Made by a program: the position numbers and the translations under genes | Notes under the pieces: model-generated | The model's database searches: none | What the model was told of the DNA's origin: nothing | The model's input: only the letters and a program-made list of their open reading frames with translations | Part shown: in pieces, positions 16,518-23,840 of the stretch | Layout of the letters: every line of letters begins with the position of its first letter | Numbering within the stretch: the stretch's first letter is position 1 | NCBI GenBank assembly: GCA_949743955.1 | Contig: CATJVQ010000051.1 | Span: 1 to 32,529, forward strand | Direction: 5' to 3' | Origin: an uncultured Oscillospiraceae bacterium | GTDB taxonomy: Bacteria; Bacillota; Clostridia; Oscillospirales; Ruminococcaceae | DNA: 32,529 nt

Positions 16518-18911
16518 ATGCAGAGGCAATCACACCGGCTGGACAGCGGCCGGTTCCTTGAGAATATACGCCTGCGGCTGCGGGAGGATTACCGGTGCAC
16601 GCTCGAAGAGGCGTCCACCTGGCAGCTTCACAACGCGCTCTCCCGCGCCGTGATGGACCTCATCGCCGGCGATTGGCGCGCGAGTGAGGATGCTCGAAGC
16701 CATGCCCGGCGGGCGGGCTATCTTTCAGCCGAATTCCTGGTGGGGCGGGCCGTATACAACAATCTGTGCTGTCTGGGAATCCTGGACGAGGTGCGCGCGC
16801 TGATGGCCGAGCACGGGGTGGATATCGGCCGCTTTGAGGAGATTGAGGACGCGGCGCTGGGCAACGGCGGACTGGGCCGCCTAGCGGCGTGCTTCCTCGA
16901 CAGCGCGGCGACGCTCGGCCTCCCGCTCGACGGCTACGGCATCCGCTACCGCTTCGGCCTGTTCCGCCAAACGATTGAAGACGGCTTCCAGAAGGAGTAC
17001 GCCGATCACTGGACACGCTACGGCGATCCGTGGAGTGTGCGGCGGGAGGAGGAGAGCGTACAGGTCGTCTACGCGGATCAGACAGTGAAGGCCGTGCCGT
17101 ACGATATGCCCATCATCGGCTACGGTACGCGCAATGTCGGAACGCTGCGCCTGTGGCAGGCCGAGCCGCTTGAGGAATTCGACTTCACGCTCTTTAACAG
17201 CCAGAAGTACGATGAAGCTGTTCGGGAAAAGAACCGTGCGGAAGACATTTCCCGTGTCCTCTACCCGAATGACGACACCGAGGAGGGAAAAATCCTCCGC
17301 TTCAAGCAGCAGTATTTCTTCTCGAGCGCGTCGCTCCAGAGCATGATCCGCGACTACAAGCGCGCCTATGGGAACGATCTGTCCGGCTTCGGCGAGCGTT
17401 ATGCCGTCCAGCTCAACGACACGCATCCGGTGGTGAGCATTCCGGAGCTGTGCCGCCTTCTGATGGACGGAGAGGGCATGTCCTTCCTGGACGCGTTCGC
17501 TGTGGCGCAGAAGACGTTCAGCTATACCAACCACACCATCATGGCTGAGGCGCTCGAAAAGTGGGATGTACATCTCGTCGAGCGGGTCACGCCGCGCGTC
17601 TATGCGATCATCCGCATGATCAACGAGCATTTGAGCCGCACGCTTATTCAGAAGAAGATTCCCTTTGCGCAGCGCCGGCAGTACCGCCTCATCGATCACA
17701 GCTGCGTACACATGGCGCGGCTGGCCATCTACGCGGGGCACACAACCAACGGCGTAGCGGAAATCCATACGGAAATCCTCAAGAACACCGCGCTCAGGGA
17801 GTGGTACGCACTCTATCCGGAGCGGTTCCAGAATAAGACCAACGGCATCACCCAGCGGCGGTGGCTGCTTCTGTGCAATCCCGGGCTATCCGCGCTCATC
17901 ACCCGCCTTCTGGGGTCCGGCGCTTGGATCACGGATCTTGACCGGCTCCAAGAGCTCCGCCGCTTCGCTGACGACGAAGGCGTCCTGCGGGAGTTCATCG
18001 CCATCAAGCAGGAGAATAAGCGGAAGCTCGCGCAGGTTATCGCAGAGCGGGAGGGCGTGGAGCTCAGCGAAGGGATGCTCTTCGACATCCAGGTCAAGCG
18101 CCTGCACGAGTATAAGCGGCAGTTCTTAAATGCGCTGGCGATCCTTGATATGTACTACGGCATTAAGGACGGGCGAATCAAGGACTTTACCCCCACGGCC
18201 TATATTTTCGGCGCCAAGTCCGCCCCCGGCTACGCGCGTGCAAAAGCGATTATCCACTTTATCTGCGAGATTGCCAAGCTCGTCAACAACGATCCGGATG
18301 TCGCCGGTCTGATGAAGGTCGTGTTCGTGCAGAACTACAACGTCTCCTATGCGGAGAAGCTCGTCTGTGCGGCGGATCTGTCCGAACAGATTTCGACAGC
18401 GGGCACCGAAGCCTCCGGCACGAGCAACATGAAGTTTATGCTCAACGGCACCGTCACCCTCGGCACTTACGACGGCGCGAATGTGGAGATCGTGCGGGAA
18501 GCGGGAGAGGAAAACAACTACATCTTCGGAGCCCAGGTGGAGGAGATCGACGCACTGCGCCCCACCTACAATCCGCAGGCTATCTACGAAGGGAATCCAC
18601 GCATCCGCCGCGTGCTCGACACGCTCGTCGACGGCACCTTCACCGACAGCGGGAACGGCGAGTTCCAGGAGCTGCACGACGCCATCCTCAAGGGCGCGAG
18701 CTGGCATAAGCCGGATCACTATTTCCTTTTGCAAGACTTTGAGAGCTATGTCGATACCCGTCTCTGCGCGGGGAAGGATTTCCTCGATCCCCTCCCCTTT
18801 GCGCGCAAGGGCTGGCTTAATATGGCGGGCGCGGGCATCTTCTCATCCGACCGCACCATCCGCCAGTATGCAGAGGATATTTGGCATATCGAGCCCGTCC
18901 TGCCGGAATGA
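16518..18911 (+). CDS. glgP: Glycogen/maltodextrin phosphorylase
   Basis: A PLP-dependent GT35 enzyme that releases glucose-1-phosphate from the non-reducing ends of alpha-1,4-glucans. It has 797 residues, the typical bacterial length. Hallmarks run in order: YLSAEFLVGR near 68-77, DAALGNGGLGRLAACFLDS near 112-130, LNDTHPVVSIPEL near 297, and VKRLHEYKRQFLN in the middle. The PLP-binding Lys639 is in EASGTSNMKFMLNG. The Glu and Tyr side chains that contact the phosphate are in the following GTYDGANVEI region. GGGAGG precedes the ATG. It is co-transcribed with malQ, and with the sugar importer it completes a route from imported or stored glucan to glucose-1-phosphate. Confidence 0.97.
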   Translation: MQRQSHRLDSGRFLENIRLRLREDYRCTLEEASTWQLHNALSRAVMDLIAGDWRASEDARSHARRAGYLSAEFLVGRAVYNNLCCLGILDEVRALMAEHGVDIGRFEEIEDAALGNGGLGRLAACFLDSAATLGLPLDGYGIRYRFGLFRQTIEDGFQKEYADHWTRYGDPWSVRREEESVQVVYADQTVKAVPYDMPIIGYGTRNVGTLRLWQAEPLEEFDFTLFNSQKYDEAVREKNRAEDISRVLYPNDDTEEGKILRFKQQYFFSSASLQSMIRDYKRAYGNDLSGFGERYAVQLNDTHPVVSIPELCRLLMDGEGMSFLDAFAVAQKTFSYTNHTIMAEALEKWDVHLVERVTPRVYAIIRMINEHLSRTLIQKKIPFAQRRQYRLIDHSCVHMARLAIYAGHTTNGVAEIHTEILKNTALREWYALYPERFQNKTNGITQRRWLLLCNPGLSALITRLLGSGAWITDLDRLQELRRFADDEGVLREFIAIKQENKRKLAQVIAEREGVELSEGMLFDIQVKRLHEYKRQFLNALAILDMYYGIKDGRIKDFTPTAYIFGAKSAPGYARAKAIIHFICEIAKLVNNDPDVAGLMKVVFVQNYNVSYAEKLVCAADLSEQISTAGTEASGTSNMKFMLNGTVTLGTYDGANVEIVREAGEENNYIFGAQVEEIDALRPTYNPQAIYEGNPRIRRVLDTLVDGTFTDSGNGEFQELHDAILKGASWHKPDHYFLLQDFESYVDTRLCAGKDFLDPLPFARKGWLNMAGAGIFSSDRTIRQYAEDIWHIEPVLPE

Positions 18912-18925
18912 GGAGCATAAACATG

Positions 18926-18951
18926 GGACCGCTGCGGTTTTGCAGCGGTCC
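18926..18951 (+). terminator. Hairpin after glgP, probable terminator
   Basis: A perfect 10-bp stem GGACCGCTGC/GCAGCGGTCC with loop GGTTTT lies 14 bases after the glgP stop. No T-run follows, so intrinsic termination may be partial. Confidence 0.55.
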
Positions 18952-18982
18952 TGTCTATGCCGGAAATAGGCCGGCCATTATA

Positions 18983-18998
18983 GGCGAATAAGTTCGCC
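18983..18998 (+). promoter_or_regulatory. Hairpin abutting a start codon
   Basis: GGCGAA-TAAG-TTCGCC ends directly at the ATG at 18999. No ribosome site is visible outside the stem, so the structure may limit initiation at that codon. The alternative is that translation starts further in. Confidence 0.4.
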
Positions 18999-19433
18999 AT
19001 GAGCAAATATGATCCCTTATGGGATATATCCGGAAAAGTCGAAAAAATATCCATGAAAGAACCGTTTATTCTGACTGAACATCCCGAGTTTGACGGAAAT
19101 GCAAAAAAATTCGCCGAAGAGATGGTTTCATGCAGAACAGTCAGCGATATCCGCGCGGAAGACGGAAATCTCAGATATGTGTATTTCTTCCCCCTGGAGG
19201 ATAAGGACACTGTGCTTTTAATTGACAGCCGGTGGGATCAGCAGTCCATCGACACGCACCACGCCTCTCCCATGACAGCAAAAATAACGGAGCTTCGGGA
19301 AAAATACGACTTACATATGCGGGTGGAACGGTATGTATCTGACAAAGCCGGGATTCCCGAAACGGATAAGACTTTTGTGAGGGAATCATCCCTCAAACTG
19401 CATTTCCGCATTTATTTTCTTACTGTAAAATAA
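18999..19433 (+). CDS. ABM-fold (antibiotic biosynthesis monooxygenase-like) protein
   Basis: 144 residues in two parts. Residues ~19-120 look like a small ABM-type quinol monooxygenase: EPFILTEHPEFDGNAKKFAE, then YFFPLEDKDTVLLIDSRWDQ, and the strong signature DTHHASPMTAKITELREKY followed by DLHMRVERY. ABM proteins are cofactor-free ferredoxin-like dimers, some oxidising quinols; the substrate here is unknown. The first ~15 residues (MSKYDPLWDISGKVE) do not belong to that fold and resemble the N terminus of an unrelated group of small proteins beginning KYDPLW. A remnant fused in front is possible. An internal ATG at codon 19 could be the ancestral start, but neither start has a ribosome site. 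The gene is AT-richer than its neighbours and sits in a pocket with a GNAT gene. Confidence 0.65.
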   Translation: MSKYDPLWDISGKVEKISMKEPFILTEHPEFDGNAKKFAEEMVSCRTVSDIRAEDGNLRYVYFFPLEDKDTVLLIDSRWDQQSIDTHHASPMTAKITELREKYDLHMRVERYVSDKAGIPETDKTFVRESSLKLHFRIYFLTVK

Positions 19434-19455
19434 ACAGGATCTCCCCCCTGTTTAT
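19430..19455 (+). terminator. Stem-loop between the ABM and GNAT genes
   Basis: A perfect 9-bp stem, ATAAACAGG (19430-19438) with CCTGTTTAT (19447-19455), and an 8-base loop. It contains the stop codon of the first gene and ends one base before the GAGGTG ribosome site of the second. It may be a terminator or a translational element. Confidence 0.45.
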
Positions 19456-19467
19456 GAGGTGTTTAAA

Positions 19468-19923
19468 ATGAACACGACAAACTATGAATTCAAACAGCTG
19501 GATGGAACATCATCCGGCAGTATCAAAGAACTGTTCGTCAGCGTTTTTTCAGCGGAGCCGTGGAACGACGATTGGTCCGACAAAACGCAGCTGCACGCCT
19601 ACATACAGGATTTAACCGGGCAGAGCAATTCCCTCACCTTTGGGTTATACGAAGGAACACGGTTAATCGGCGTCTCTATGGGGCATATCCGGCACTGGTA
19701 TTCCGGTACAGAATATTATATCGACGAATTATGTATCCGCACCGAAACGCAGGGAAAAGGAGCCGGTACACTGTTTATCCGTGAAATCGAAAAAACCTGC
19801 AAAGAAATGGGACTCAAACACATTTTCCTGCTGACAGAAAACAATGTGCCGGCATTTGCGTTTTACAAAAAGCGGGGATATTCTGAATTAAAAACCAACG
19901 CTGCCTTTGCCAAAAAGTTATAA
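19468..19923 (+). CDS. GNAT family N-acetyltransferase
   Basis: 151 residues from the ATG at 19468. A GTG three codons upstream overlaps the ribosome site GAGGTG and is less likely. The acetyl-CoA binding motif is clear: YYIDELCIRTETQGKGAGTL in part, with QGKGAG as the pyrophosphate loop, then LFIREIEKTCKEMGL. The late NVPAFAFYKKRGY is the usual motif B. The N-terminal part (ELFVSVFSAEPWNDDW) is typical of a common Firmicutes subgroup whose substrates are not known. A link to aminoglycoside acetylation cannot be argued from the sequence. The gene is AT-rich like the preceding ABM gene. It may have been acquired together with it. Confidence 0.88.
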   Translation: MNTTNYEFKQLDGTSSGSIKELFVSVFSAEPWNDDWSDKTQLHAYIQDLTGQSNSLTFGLYEGTRLIGVSMGHIRHWYSGTEYYIDELCIRTETQGKGAGTLFIREIEKTCKEMGLKHIFLLTENNVPAFAFYKKRGYSELKTNAAFAKKL

Positions 19924-19932
19924 TATAAAAAT

Positions 19933-19975
19933 AACAGCATAGCCATCCCCTGTTTTTTATGCTATACTGTTTTTA
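19933..19975 (+). terminator. Terminator-like hairpin after the GNAT gene
   Basis: AACAGCATAGC (19933-19943) pairs with GCTATACTGTT (19961-19971) with one mismatch and a 17-base loop, then TTTATC follows. Its 3' arm contains the -10 box of the next gene. Confidence 0.55.
19940..19968 (+). promoter_or_regulatory. Promoter of the IlvD/Edd dehydratase gene
   Basis: TAGCCA (19940-19945), 17 bases, then TATACT (19963-19968) preceded by TGC, an extended -10. The hexamer lies in the right arm of the hairpin just described. Confidence 0.55.
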
Positions 19976-20001
19976 TCCTATCACGGAAGGAAGATGCTGT
20001 C

Positions 20002-21717
20002 ATGAGAAGTCAGGACGTCCGCGCGCTGGCCCCAGAGATGGATCCTCTGCGCATGGGCATGGGCTGGACGGAGAGGGAGCTCTCCCTGCCGCAGATCCTG
20101 GTCGAATCCACCTTCGGCGAAAGCCACCCGGGAAGCGCGCACCTGCTTTCCCTTGCCGACAGCGCCGCGAAGGGCGTACACGAAAACGGCGGACGCGCCG
20201 CGCGTTATTTCGCCACCGACATCTGCGACGGCATGTCCCAAGGGCATGAAGGGGGCAACTACTCCCTTGCCTCGCGCGATACGCTGTGCAATCTCATCGA
20301 GATCCACGCGAACGCCACCTCCTTCGACGCCGCTGTCTTCCTCTCCAGCTGCGACAAGGCTGTCCCCGCGCACCTGATGTCCATCGGGCGGCTCAATATC
20401 CCGTCTGTTGTGGTGACAGGCGGCGTCATGGAGGCCGGGCCGGATCTGCTCACGCTCGAACAGATAGGCACCTATTCCGCCATGTGCCAGCGCGGAGAGA
20501 TTTCCAAGGAGAAGCTCGAGTGGTATAAGCATCACGCGTGCCCGTCGTGCGGGGCCTGCTCGTTTATGGGCACCGCCTGCACGATGCAGATCATTGCCGA
20601 GTCCCTCGGACTGATGCTGCCGGGAAGCGCCCTGCTCCCCGCCACGTGCGCGGATCTGCGCGATGTTGCCCTCCGCGCCGGGCAGCAGGCTGTCCGCCTA
20701 GCCGAGCACGGCTCCACCCCCCGGGAGATGGTCACGCTGCGTTCGTTTGAAAACGCCATCATGGTCCATGCGGCCATCTCCGGCTCGACCAACGCGCTCT
20801 TACATCTCCCCGCCATCGCGCACGAATTCGGCATCGAGATCGATGCCGACACCTTCGACCGCCTGCATCGGAACGCGCACTATCTTCTAGACATCCGCCC
20901 CGCCGGGCGCTGGCCCGCCGAATATTTCTACTACGCCGGCGGCGTCCCGGGTATTATGGAGGAGCTACGCCCGATGCTCCATCTGGAGGAAAAAACTGTC
21001 ACCGGCAAAACGCTCGGCGAAAATCTCGACGATCTGCGCCAAAGCGGCTATTACGACCGGTGCGACGAACTCCTCGCCCGGACCGGTCTCAGGCGCACCG
21101 ACATCATCCGCCCGTTCGACTCGCCCATCGGGAAAAACGGGACCATCGCCATTTTGCGCGGCAACCTCGCGCCGGAGGGGAGTGTCGTCAAGCACTCCGC
21201 CGTGCCGCCGGAGATGCACCGCGCCATGCTGCGGGCGCGCCCGTTCGACTGCGAGGAGGACGCCATCGCCGCCGTCCTGCGTCGCGACATCCGCCCCGGG
21301 GATGCTGTCTTCATCCGCTACGAGGGCCCCAAGGGCAGCGGCATGCCCGAAATGTTCTACACTACCGAGGCCATCTCCTCCGACCCCGAATTGGGCCGCT
21401 CCATCGCTTTGATCACGGACGGCCGCTTCTCCGGCGCGTCCAGAGGGCCGGCCATCGGCCATGTCTCGCCCGAAGCCGCCGAGGGAGGGCCCATCGCGCT
21501 GGTGGAGAAGGGGGATCTCATCGAGATCGACATCCCGAACCGCGTTTTACGCATCGCGGGCGTGGACGGGAAGGAGCTGCCGGAAGAGGAGATCGAGCGC
21601 ATCCTCGCCGAACGCCGATCGAGGTGGTCTCCCCGCCCCGGCCGCTATACCCATGGCGTCCTGCGTCTCTTTTCCGAGCGCGCCGTCTCCCCCATGAAGG
21701 GCGGCTATATGGACTGA
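20002..21717 (+). CDS. IlvD/Edd family dehydratase, possibly sugar-acid type
   Basis: A 571-residue iron-sulfur dehydratase that removes water from a dihydroxy acid. Conserved parts are DGMSQGHEGGNYSLASRD (76-93), SSCDKAVPAHLM (115-126), and HACPSCGACSFMGTACTM (178-195). DGRFSGASRGPAIGHVSPEA comes late in the protein. Cys117 and Cys186 are the likely cluster ligands; Asp118 and Lys119 are in the metal site. The cluster-Cys position of the first motif in [2Fe-2S] members appears as Gly here (HPGSAHL). CDKxxPA and MGTAxTMxxxAExLGxxLPG resemble aldonic-acid dehydratases more than branched-chain IlvD (CDKxxPG). No other isoleucine/valine genes are nearby. The ATG at 20002 follows GGAAGGAAG. It is a single-gene unit ending at a strong terminator. 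Confidence 0.87.
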   Translation: MRSQDVRALAPEMDPLRMGMGWTERELSLPQILVESTFGESHPGSAHLLSLADSAAKGVHENGGRAARYFATDICDGMSQGHEGGNYSLASRDTLCNLIEIHANATSFDAAVFLSSCDKAVPAHLMSIGRLNIPSVVVTGGVMEAGPDLLTLEQIGTYSAMCQRGEISKEKLEWYKHHACPSCGACSFMGTACTMQIIAESLGLMLPGSALLPATCADLRDVALRAGQQAVRLAEHGSTPREMVTLRSFENAIMVHAAISGSTNALLHLPAIAHEFGIEIDADTFDRLHRNAHYLLDIRPAGRWPAEYFYYAGGVPGIMEELRPMLHLEEKTVTGKTLGENLDDLRQSGYYDRCDELLARTGLRRTDIIRPFDSPIGKNGTIAILRGNLAPEGSVVKHSAVPPEMHRAMLRARPFDCEEDAIAAVLRRDIRPGDAVFIRYEGPKGSGMPEMFYTTEAISSDPELGRSIALITDGRFSGASRGPAIGHVSPEAAEGGPIALVEKGDLIEIDIPNRVLRIAGVDGKELPEEEIERILAERRSRWSPRPGRYTHGVLRLFSERAVSPMKGGYMD

Positions 21718-21730
21718 TTCCCCATATTTC

Positions 21731-21760
21731 AAAACCCCATCTATCAGGATGGGGTTTTTT
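21731..21760. terminator. Bidirectional terminator between converging genes
   Basis: AAAACCCCATC (21731-21741) and GATGGGGTTTT (21748-21758) with a 6-base loop, followed by more T. The A-run on the left serves the minus strand. It separates the dehydratase gene from the flavoprotein gene. Confidence 0.92.
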
Positions 21761-21765
21761 TCTGC

Positions 21766-22791
21766 TTATCCCTTCATTTCCGTAAACGTTCCCGCCATGC
21801 TCGCAACGAAGCGCCACTGCCGTTCCATGTAGATTTTTAAATCTGCCGTCTCCCGCCGGTAGTCCTCGAGGGCAGCTTCCGGGTCATCAAAATGGCGGAG
21901 TACCGCGTTCGCCGCATGGAAGCCGCTCTCCATCGCCGCAGAAATGCCCTCCCCCATTGGGTTGAGGAACCCGGCGGCTTCCCCGGCATACAGGAGACGC
22001 CCGCTTCCGTAAACGACCGGGCAGCCGGGGAGGACACGGGGCATGAGCCACTTTTCTGCCTTTGTCTGCCGCTCGATCCGCAGGCCGTGCCGCTCCTCCA
22101 TATAGGCGAGAAACCGGCGGTAAAAGTGAGGGATCCGCTCCGCCTCCTTCACGGCGACACCCAGAATCAGGAGATCGTCCTTGACATTGAACCACGCATC
22201 GTATTCAGAGAGCTCCGGCTGCAAGTAGGCGTAAAAATAGTGAGGATCCAGGTCTATCCTCCCCTGATTAAACGTCTGGAACGTGACGATATGCTCCACA
22301 TCCCCGCACTGCTTCCTTCGAAGCGATCCGCTGACCCCCTCGCAGTTCAGGACATACCGCGCCGTCTCCGTATACGTCTCTGTACCAGAGAGCGTGACCG
22401 CTATACTGTCCGGCTGCGCGGCGCAGGAGACGGCGCTGATTTTTTCCCGCACTTTTGCGCCGCACGATACCGCTTTTTCCGCCAGCCACCCATCGAACGG
22501 GCCGCGCCAGACGTTGAGCCCCGGCTGCTCAAAGCGGTACTCCCCGCCCCTATCGTCGGTGAAGATCATCCCACGGTTGTCTGTGGGGGTGCACTGAGCC
22601 GAACGCGGCACGTCCTCACCGAAATAGCGGCGCACCAGCTCCAGCGTCTTCGCTATCAGGACACCGGAGCAGGACTTATAACGCGGCAGCGCGCACCGCT
22701 CGATGAGCAGTACCTGCCGCCCGCTTTCGGCGAGGATCTTTGCGGCCGTACAACCCGCCGGGCCAGCACCCAGAACAATCACATCCGTCAT
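21766..22791 (-). CDS. Geranylgeranyl reductase-like FAD-dependent oxidoreductase
   Basis: 341 residues. The N-terminal Rossmann motif GAGPAG is at 8-13 with LLIERCALPRYKSCSG after it, where flavoproteins of the geranylgeranyl-reductase group carry PRxKxCxG. The second FAD motif is LLYAGEAAGFLNPMGEGI near residue 266. The middle (FQTFNQGRIDLDPHYFYAY in part, then YDAWFNVKDDLLILGV) fits the substrate domain of that group. Members reduce isoprenoid chains or act on other lipids or aromatics; the substrate is not identifiable. GGAGGAG five bases before the ATG is a good ribosome site. It follows rapZ with an 18-base gap, so the two are one operon. Confidence 0.85.
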   Translation of the reverse strand: MTDVIVLGAGPAGCTAAKILAESGRQVLLIERCALPRYKSCSGVLIAKTLELVRRYFGEDVPRSAQCTPTDNRGMIFTDDRGGEYRFEQPGLNVWRGPFDGWLAEKAVSCGAKVREKISAVSCAAQPDSIAVTLSGTETYTETARYVLNCEGVSGSLRRKQCGDVEHIVTFQTFNQGRIDLDPHYFYAYLQPELSEYDAWFNVKDDLLILGVAVKEAERIPHFYRRFLAYMEERHGLRIERQTKAEKWLMPRVLPGCPVVYGSGRLLYAGEAAGFLNPMGEGISAAMESGFHAANAVLRHFDDPEAALEDYRRETADLKIYMERQWRFVASMAGTFTEMKG

Positions 22792-22809
22792 CTGTACTCC
22801 TCCAAAGGG

Positions 22810-23679
22810 TCAGTGGGAATTGGGCTTCTGCATATCCCGGTGATTGGCGACCACGCGCTCCCCCTTCGCCACCAGATGGCTGCAAAGCTCGCGCGTAAAA
22901 AAGACAGACCGGTGCCGCCCGCCCGTGCAGCCGATGGCCACAACCAGGCGGCTCTTGCCCTCTTCGGCGTAGAGCGGGATCAGGAAATCAATGAGATCAA
23001 AGAGCTTGTCCAGAAGCTGGCGGCTCTGGGGAAAGCGCATGATGTACTCGCCGACAGGCTCATCCAGCCCGCTGAGCGCACGCAGCTCGGGCTCATAGAA
23101 GGGGTTGGGCAGGCAGCGCACATCGAACACGAGGTCCGCGTCCCACGGCAGGCCGTTTTTGAAGCCGAACGACATACAGTGCACGAGCATGGCCTGACGC
23201 GCGTCGGCCAAAAAGGTCTCCGCGATCGTCTCCTTGAGCTGGGCGACGGAGATGTTCGAGGTGTCAATCACATAGTCGGCGCGCTGGCGGGCGCCGTGCA
23301 GCAGCTCCCGCTCAAAACGGACAGCGTCCTCCAGCGTGAGGATCTCTCCCTCCAGTAGCGGATGACGCCGCCGCCCTTCCTTATACCGGCGCAGAAGCGT
23401 CTCGTCGGACGCGTCAAGGAACAGCACGCGGTAGGGCTGACAGCGTTCGTCCAAGCCATCCAGAGACGTGAGGAAGTCCCGGAACATTTCCCGGCCGCGG
23501 GCGTCCACTGCCACGGCCACGCGGTCAATCCGCCCCTCCGACATCTCCCCCAGCTCCGCAAACCGCCCCAGCATCTGCGGCGGGATATTGTCCACGCAAA
23601 AATAGCCGATGTCCTCCAGCGCGTCCATCGTCTTCGACTTTCCCGCGCCTGACATCCCTGTCACGATAATCAGTTCCAT
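22810..23679 (-). CDS. rapZ: RapZ/YvcJ nucleotide-binding protein
   Basis: A P-loop protein of 289 residues. In E. coli RapZ is an RNA adaptor controlling glucosamine-6-phosphate synthase; in Bacillus YvcJ binds and hydrolyses nucleotides and affects competence. Walker A GMSGAGKS is at 8-15, followed by ALEDIGYFCVDNIPP, which is diagnostic. The C-terminal domain ends with IGCTGGRHRSVFFTREL and VVANHRDMQKPN, also diagnostic. The ribosome site is AAGGGG about seven bases from the ATG. In most Firmicutes yvcJ is followed by yvcK and whiA; here a flavoprotein gene follows instead. Confidence 0.95.
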   Translation of the reverse strand: MELIIVTGMSGAGKSKTMDALEDIGYFCVDNIPPQMLGRFAELGEMSEGRIDRVAVAVDARGREMFRDFLTSLDGLDERCQPYRVLFLDASDETLLRRYKEGRRRHPLLEGEILTLEDAVRFERELLHGARQRADYVIDTSNISVAQLKETIAETFLADARQAMLVHCMSFGFKNGLPWDADLVFDVRCLPNPFYEPELRALSGLDEPVGEYIMRFPQSRQLLDKLFDLIDFLIPLYAEEGKSRLVVAIGCTGGRHRSVFFTRELCSHLVAKGERVVANHRDMQKPNSH

Positions 23680-23702
23680 TCTCCATCCCCTTTTCCATCT
23701 CT

Positions 23703-23711
23703 ATTTTAGCA
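23703..23711 (-). promoter_or_regulatory. -10 region for rapZ
   Basis: On the minus strand TGC-TAAAAT, an extended -10, lies 24 bases before the rapZ ATG. No good -35 box is seen, as is often true of extended -10 promoters. Confidence 0.5.
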
Positions 23712-23783
23712 TATTCTCTTCCCTTACGCCACTCTCCCTATCTGAAATCGCTTTCCTTTTTTCGCCGGCAAAGTGATGCTTCA

Positions 23784-23812
23784 TTGCAACAGATCCTGTA
23801 ATGTGATAAAAT
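23784..23812 (+). promoter_or_regulatory. Promoter of the lipoprotein gene
   Basis: TTGCAA (23784-23789), 17 bases, then TAAAAT (23807-23812) preceded by TGA. It is placed 28 bases before the ATG. Confidence 0.7.
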
Positions 23813-23840
23813 AAGAATAATAACGCTGGAGGCCAGAACC

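Noticed and set aside
19468-19923. Aminoglycoside resistance acetyltransferase
   Set aside because: Only the general GNAT acetyl-CoA motif is visible; nothing in the substrate part supports a drug target.
21892-23358. A 488-codon open frame on the plus strand opposite the flavoprotein and rapZ genes
   Set aside because: It runs across two well-identified genes and their intergenic ribosome site, and its translation shows no domain.
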